Positions 60,652 through 64,000 of a DNA stretch of 64,000 nucleotides are shown here, one piece after another (position 1 is the stretch's first letter; each line of letters starts with the position of its first letter). Origin of the DNA: JAXGMV01 sp040768445 (GTDB lineage: Bacteria; Chloroflexota; Anaerolineae; Anaerolineales; Anaerolineaceae). The DNA lies in contig JAXGMV010000001.1 in NCBI GenBank assembly GCA_040768445.1, positions 1,240,001 to 1,304,000 on the forward strand. The letters are read 5' to 3'. The position numbers and the translations under genes are program-made. Below the pieces are notes generated by a model. It saw nothing but the letters and a program-made list of their open reading frames with translations, did not search any database and had not been told where the DNA came from.

Positions 60652-60765
60652 GTGGTTACTGTAAAACTATTCGGTTTCATGCTTGCAGCAGCTGTTCTGT
60701 TCACCAGCGCAGCAATGGGGGTGCTGGGTGTGTTGCTCTTTGGCAGGCTGACATGGTTTGTGTGA
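60652..60765 (+). CDS. Small single-span membrane protein (37 aa)
   Basis: A GTG start with AAAGGAGG five bases upstream encodes VVTVKLFGFMLAAAVLF and a glycine-rich helix, ending GRLTWFV. It is one transmembrane segment. The strong ribosome site supports expression. It lies 13 bases before the HAD-like gene. The function is unknown; short membrane proteins next to two-component genes can be sensors or modulators. Confidence 0.5.
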   Translation: MVTVKLFGFMLAAAVLFTSAAMGVLGVLLFGRLTWFV

Positions 60766-60778
60766 TCGGAGATTGCTG

Positions 60779-61468
60779 ATGATCCGCCACCTGCTGTGGT
60801 GTTCAGACGCCTTGCTGTTCAACAAGCATCCAGCTGTCACGTATGTCGTCAGCCGCTCCCTGGCTGAACTGGGTCACCCTGCTGCCTTGAATGTTATTGA
60901 TGACATCATTCACCAATCGATGCACGACTGGGCGGATATACTTGCCCAACGTTTCAAAATCAGTGCCGGCCAACTGCGCAGCCGGTCAAATGAGTTATAC
61001 CAAAAGATCCCACCAGAAAGGCAGCTGCCCTTCCCGGGTGTGCGCGAGGTGTCTGATTGGGCTGTGGCTAACAAAGGTCTCAATTTGGTGGCCACAGGCG
61101 GGGAAACGGATTCAGCGCAAGCGCTGCTTACAGCGCACGGCATGGCTGAAGGCTTCAAATATGTCAACAGTGGCGAACGGGGCTGGCAGGGGTTGGCTGG
61201 TTTTTTGACAACTGCTCTTGACCTTTACACGCTCAAGCCGGCAGAGGTCATGCTCATCTGCAATATTTCAGATGACGTCAAGGTTGGCCGGACGGCGGGT
61301 GTGTCAACCTGCATCTTCAGCGAGCATGCAGTACCGGGTGAAGCAGGCTTACAGTTTAATGATTACGGGGTTCTACTGGCATTTCTCAAACAGCAGAAAG
61401 GTGTTGAAAAGGCTCTACCTGTTAAATACATTTACCCCGCGATAAGACACTTGCGGGCTTTGCCGTGA
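60779..61468 (+). CDS. Degenerate HAD-superfamily protein
   Basis: The 229-aa protein has the overall order of a HAD phosphatase: an N-terminal strand LLWCSDALLF where the DxDGT motif should be, a cap region (about 25-95), LNLVATGGETDSAQ for motif II (Thr), and VMLICNISDDVKVGRTAGVSTCIF for motif IV. The nucleophilic first Asp of DxD is Cys, so it is probably not a normal phosphatase. GGAG precedes the ATG at 60779. The neighbour downstream is a membrane protein. Confidence 0.65.
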   Translation: MIRHLLWCSDALLFNKHPAVTYVVSRSLAELGHPAALNVIDDIIHQSMHDWADILAQRFKISAGQLRSRSNELYQKIPPERQLPFPGVREVSDWAVANKGLNLVATGGETDSAQALLTAHGMAEGFKYVNSGERGWQGLAGFLTTALDLYTLKPAEVMLICNISDDVKVGRTAGVSTCIFSEHAVPGEAGLQFNDYGVLLAFLKQQKGVEKALPVKYIYPAIRHLRALP

Positions 61469-61634
61469 CCATGAGATCCATTATTCCCTGTGCCTGTAAT
61501 CTCGAACTCACCTGCACTATGGCTGGTTTTTATGGCGCGCTTTATGGCTGCAGCCTTTGTGATGAGGAATATGACCAGCCTAAAGCTACCGCCGGATTAT
61601 TTTCTAACAGGATATTTATTAGAAAGGGTACCAA

Positions 61635-62540
61635 ATGACCATCAGATTTCTGTCCTCTTATCTTTGGAAGCTGCCCATCTGCGGGCTGGCTTTTTTTGTT
61701 GGCATGATTCTCAGCGGCATACTTCTGCCCTTGTTGGGGTTTGAACCGCCTGAAATGCCAGCCGGAACAGATTCAGGCACGGTGATGCTCTGGTTCCTGG
61801 TAAGCAGCATGCTGCTTGCTGCCCTGCTGGCGCCGCTCTCACATAACTTACGCACAAACCGGCTTCTGCGCGGGTTGGTCTTATTCCTGTTCGTGTGGGT
61901 TTTTGCGGCTGTTGGCATGGTTCTGGAATCTGTTATTTTTATGCAGACAGGCGCGGTATCATCGCTTCAAAACAGCCTGTTCACTGTATTGAACTTTCTG
62001 CTGCCGGCACTGTTCTTGAGCGGCACGGTCGCATGGCTGTTTCACCCTGAACAAGATCACAAGGTCAGCACGAGTCCCATGCGAATCAGCAGCAATATTG
62101 GCCTTTTACGCATGCTGGCGGCATTGGCTGCCTATCCGCTGGTTTATTTTGCCTTTGGCTTGCTTGTGAAACCCCTGGTGGAGACATACTACACTGCCGG
62201 CCAGTATGAACTGGCGCTGCCATCTTGGGGGCAGATGATTCCCCTGCAGTTTGGGCGCAGCCTGCTTTTTCTACTGGTTTGCCTGCCAATCATCCACTTC
62301 TGGTATGGGTCACGCCGCGCCCTGTGGCTGTCACTGGGATATGCCATCTTCGCCTGCACCAGCTTCATGGCTGTCTTCAGCGCATACTGGTTCCCGTGGC
62401 AGATGCGGCTGTTTCACGGGCTGGAACTGCTGGCTGACGGCCTTGTCTATGCCGGCATCTTAACTGTACTGCTTACGCCAAACACAGAAGGGATCAGACG
62501 TACTGATACGGGTAGAGACCCTCTCCAGGTGACCAGGTAG
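61635..62540 (+). CDS. Polytopic membrane protein of unknown function (301 aa)
   Basis: Eight hydrophobic segments are visible, starting with LPICGLAFFVGMILSGILLPLL (about 15-36) and ending with LLADGLVYAGILTVLL (about 270-285). There are no large soluble domains. A charged loop around PEQDHKVSTSPMR lies in the middle. The family is not recognised. The ribosome site is weak (AAAGGG). A terminator follows. Confidence 0.7.
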   Translation: MTIRFLSSYLWKLPICGLAFFVGMILSGILLPLLGFEPPEMPAGTDSGTVMLWFLVSSMLLAALLAPLSHNLRTNRLLRGLVLFLFVWVFAAVGMVLESVIFMQTGAVSSLQNSLFTVLNFLLPALFLSGTVAWLFHPEQDHKVSTSPMRISSNIGLLRMLAALAAYPLVYFAFGLLVKPLVETYYTAGQYELALPSWGQMIPLQFGRSLLFLLVCLPIIHFWYGSRRALWLSLGYAIFACTSFMAVFSAYWFPWQMRLFHGLELLADGLVYAGILTVLLTPNTEGIRRTDTGRDPLQVTR

Positions 62541-62570
62541 ATAACTAATCAGTCAGGCAATCTTATTCTG

Positions 62571-62600
62571 GCCGCCCGCAGGATGTGACGGGCGGCTTTT
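62571..62600 (+). terminator. Intrinsic terminator
   Basis: GCCGCCCG (62571-62578) pairs with CGGGCGGC (62589-62596), followed by TTTT. It lies 30 bases after the membrane protein gene. Confidence 0.85.
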
Positions 62601-62639
62601 GTTTGTATGATTGGTGTGGATTGATGAAAGGAGTCCGCC

Positions 62640-62774
62640 ATGTACGATAGAACAACTTTGTATGCATATTTGCTCCACCATAACACCGGGTGCAGCATGG
62701 ATTGCGAGCTGAACAGCGATAACCACAACGGGATCATAACAAGGATCAAGCGCGTTTTGTTAGCCTGCTTATGA
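62640..62774 (+). CDS. Small open frame (44 aa), uncertain
   Basis: AAAGGAG is placed five bases before the ATG. The product MYDRTTLYAYLLHHNTG... is polar with two Cys and has no known relative. It lies in a 718-base gap that has no other strong gene; the frame could be chance. Confidence 0.35.
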   Translation: MYDRTTLYAYLLHHNTGCSMDCELNSDNHNGIITRIKRVLLACL

Positions 62775-62790
62775 CCAGGCGGAGTGTGGT

Positions 62791-62961
62791 ATGGTATCTA
62801 TTTCCTTAGGCAAATTTGAAATTCACTTCACCCTCACCAGGAAGGGTGAGATAATGCGTATTTATCCTGACAACCTGTATGCTAATGCGATTTATGAAAA
62901 GGAAGTCAAGAACCAGCTGAACTTGATGACGAATTTGAATTCCCAATTACCTTTACGATAG
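62791..62961 (+). CDS. Small open frame (56 aa), uncertain
   Basis: GGCGGAG precedes the ATG. The product is basic, with IHFTLTRKGEIMRIYPD and a helical tail (EKEVKNQLNLMTNL). It begins 16 bases after the previous small frame; the pair may be translated together. No family is known. The remaining ~260 bases to 63224 show nothing. Confidence 0.35.
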   Translation: MVSISLGKFEIHFTLTRKGEIMRIYPDNLYANAIYEKEVKNQLNLMTNLNSQLPLR

Positions 62962-63223
62962 TCGGCTTTGTCAATGGACAGGGCCACTTGTTCTGACTGC
63001 ATGCATTACACTCTACAACTGTAAGCACTTCTGCGATGGTAAGAAACACTCACAAGGGGGTCACAAGCATTTATTTCTGGATGCTAACACGGTTCAAACA
63101 ATTGGATTTGAAATAATAATACTAATAAGGCATGAAATGACATAATAATCTCCTTGTCAGATGAGGTACGGCTCAATCAGATAAGAGTGTTGTCAATATT
63201 TCCAATATAGGAAAAACTGTCAA

Positions 63224-63252
63224 TTGATATTGAAAATCGTTTGCTGTATGAT
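63224..63252 (+). promoter_or_regulatory. Promoter aimed at the GNAT start codon
   Basis: TTGATA (63224-63229), a 17-bp spacer and TATGAT (63247-63252) form a near-ideal promoter. Transcription would start about seven bases on, at 63259, which is the A of the ATG. No ribosome site exists, so the mRNA is probably leaderless. Confidence 0.65.
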
Positions 63253-63258
63253 TTTTAT

Positions 63259-64000
63259 ATGAACAAAGCACAGCTGCTTGCCCTGTATAACCAGGACCAG
63301 AGAATAGATATCACCTTTCCCGGCATGCGGCGCGAGATCACGCCGGACGTGGTGCGGCATGTTGACACGTCTGAAATCAACGATGGGATGGTCATTTACA
63401 GCCAGCTAACCGAAGCCAATGCGGATCGGGTGATTCGTGAGCAGATGCAGTATTTCGAGCGTATTGGCCAGGATTTTGAGTGGAAGGTGTACGATTACGA
63501 TCAGCCATCAGACTTGGTTAACAGATTGCATGAATTTGAGTTTGAGATCGAGGATGCCGAGGCAGTTGAGGTGCTCGACCTTGCCGCCGCGCCTGATATT
63601 TTCTGGCAGCCGCTGCGGCACGACATACGGCGCATCACCAACCCTGAACAACTGGTGGATGTTCAAGCGATTGAACAGCAGGTGTGGGATGAAGATGCGT
63701 CATGGGTGGAGTACCTGCTGGGTGAAGCCCTCAGGCAGTACCCTGACCAGATGAGCATTTATGTTGGCTATGTCGATGGTCAGCCGGCCAGCGCTGCATG
63801 GATCTTCTTTCCAAAGGGCAGCCAGTTTGCCAGCCTGTTTGGCGGTGCTACGGTTAGAAGGTATCGCAGCCAGGGGCTGTACACGGCTCTGCTGGCGATA
63901 CGGGCGCAGGAAGCCAGGGCGCGCCAGGTGCGCTATCTTACAGTGGACGCCATGCCGATGAGCCGTCCGATTTTGGAAAAACTTGGGTTTGAGCCGATAG
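63259..64000 (+). CDS. GNAT-family acetyltransferase (3' end beyond window)
   Basis: The product is at least 247 aa and runs off the window edge. The GNAT fold is at its C-terminal end: MSIYVGYVDGQPASAAWIFFPKG, then ASLFGGATVRRYRSQGLYTALLAIRAQEARARQV with the acetyl-CoA motif (RxQGxG/Y) as RYRSQGLYTAL, and LEKLGF. The first 130 residues form a separate N-terminal half (HDIRRITNPEQL at the join), typical of two-lobed GNATs. The substrate is unknown. The gene has its own promoter. Confidence 0.88.
   Translation, partial: MNKAQLLALYNQDQRIDITFPGMRREITPDVVRHVDTSEINDGMVIYSQLTEANADRVIREQMQYFERIGQDFEWKVYDYDQPSDLVNRLHEFEFEIEDAEAVEVLDLAAAPDIFWQPLRHDIRRITNPEQLVDVQAIEQQVWDEDASWVEYLLGEALRQYPDQMSIYVGYVDGQPASAAWIFFPKGSQFASLFGGATVRRYRSQGLYTALLAIRAQEARARQVRYLTVDAMPMSRPILEKLGFEPI

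Overview
The window looks like the chromosome of an uncultured Chloroflexota bacterium close to the Anaerolineae. I infer this from the moderately GC-rich coding sequence, many lipoproteins with a clear lipobox followed by Thr/Pro-rich linkers, a bacterial aeRF1-like protein, LCP and NBR1-type Ig domains, an archaeal-style mevalonate locus, and a BMP-type nucleoside ABC transporter. No rRNA or marker gene fixes the taxonomy. Two tRNA genes (Pro-TGG and Leu-CAA, both minus strand) are present. No rRNA, CRISPR array, transposase, integrase or phage gene was found.

Layout. 0-6 kb: RNase HII (cut by the window edge), a glycosyltransferase, tRNA-Pro, a secreted esterase, proline iminopeptidase, a ThyA-like protein and gatC-gatA. 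6-16 kb: two small membrane proteins, a GH51 arabinofuranosidase, a four-gene BMP/nucleoside ABC transporter operon, an MFS transporter and a THEP1-like NTPase. 16-25 kb: nitroreductase plus flavodoxin, an ACT-domain protein, a PurM/HypE-like protein, a small tyrosine phosphatase, tRNA-Leu, ychF, a DUF1638 protein, surE and a dynamin-like GTPase. 25-38 kb: a nucleotide N-hydrolase-like protein, a J-domain chaperone, an HtrA-type protease, a baeRF protein, and a run of minus-strand envelope genes (NBR1-Ig lipoprotein, PNPOx protein, lytic transglycosylase, amidohydrolase, LCP-propeller fusion, serine beta-lactamase family, M23 lipoprotein). 38.9-43 kb: HMG-CoA reductase, HMG-CoA synthase, thiolase and DUF35 OB-fold protein, an archaeal-type upper mevalonate operon.

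43-58 kb is the accessory part. It holds an AbrB-Doc toxin-antitoxin pair, a YaaW-like/J-domain fusion with a DUF1232 partner, a DUF6994-like protein, an acetyltransferase, a broken HsdR remnant, an AbiEi-AbiEii pair, a nitrilase and a methyltransferase. All lie on the plus strand, and several gaps carry related, partly palindromic sequences that look like cassette boundaries. After a Rieske protein, a lipoprotein, a frameshifted methyltransferase and a P-loop kinase comes an AT-rich two-gene island (55.6-57.4 kb) encoding a possible nuclease-like protein and a zinc-ribbon/HEPN-like protein. 58-64 kb: a GAF-GAF histidine kinase interrupted by an in-frame TAG, its NarL-type regulator, small membrane proteins, a degenerate HAD protein, a polytopic membrane protein and a partial GNAT.

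The most interesting points are the cassette-like accessory region, the thiolase of the mevalonate operon with its usual catalytic Cys and His replaced, the possible two-gene nuclease/HEPN system, and three genes whose promoters place transcription start on or next to the start codon (leaderless mRNAs).
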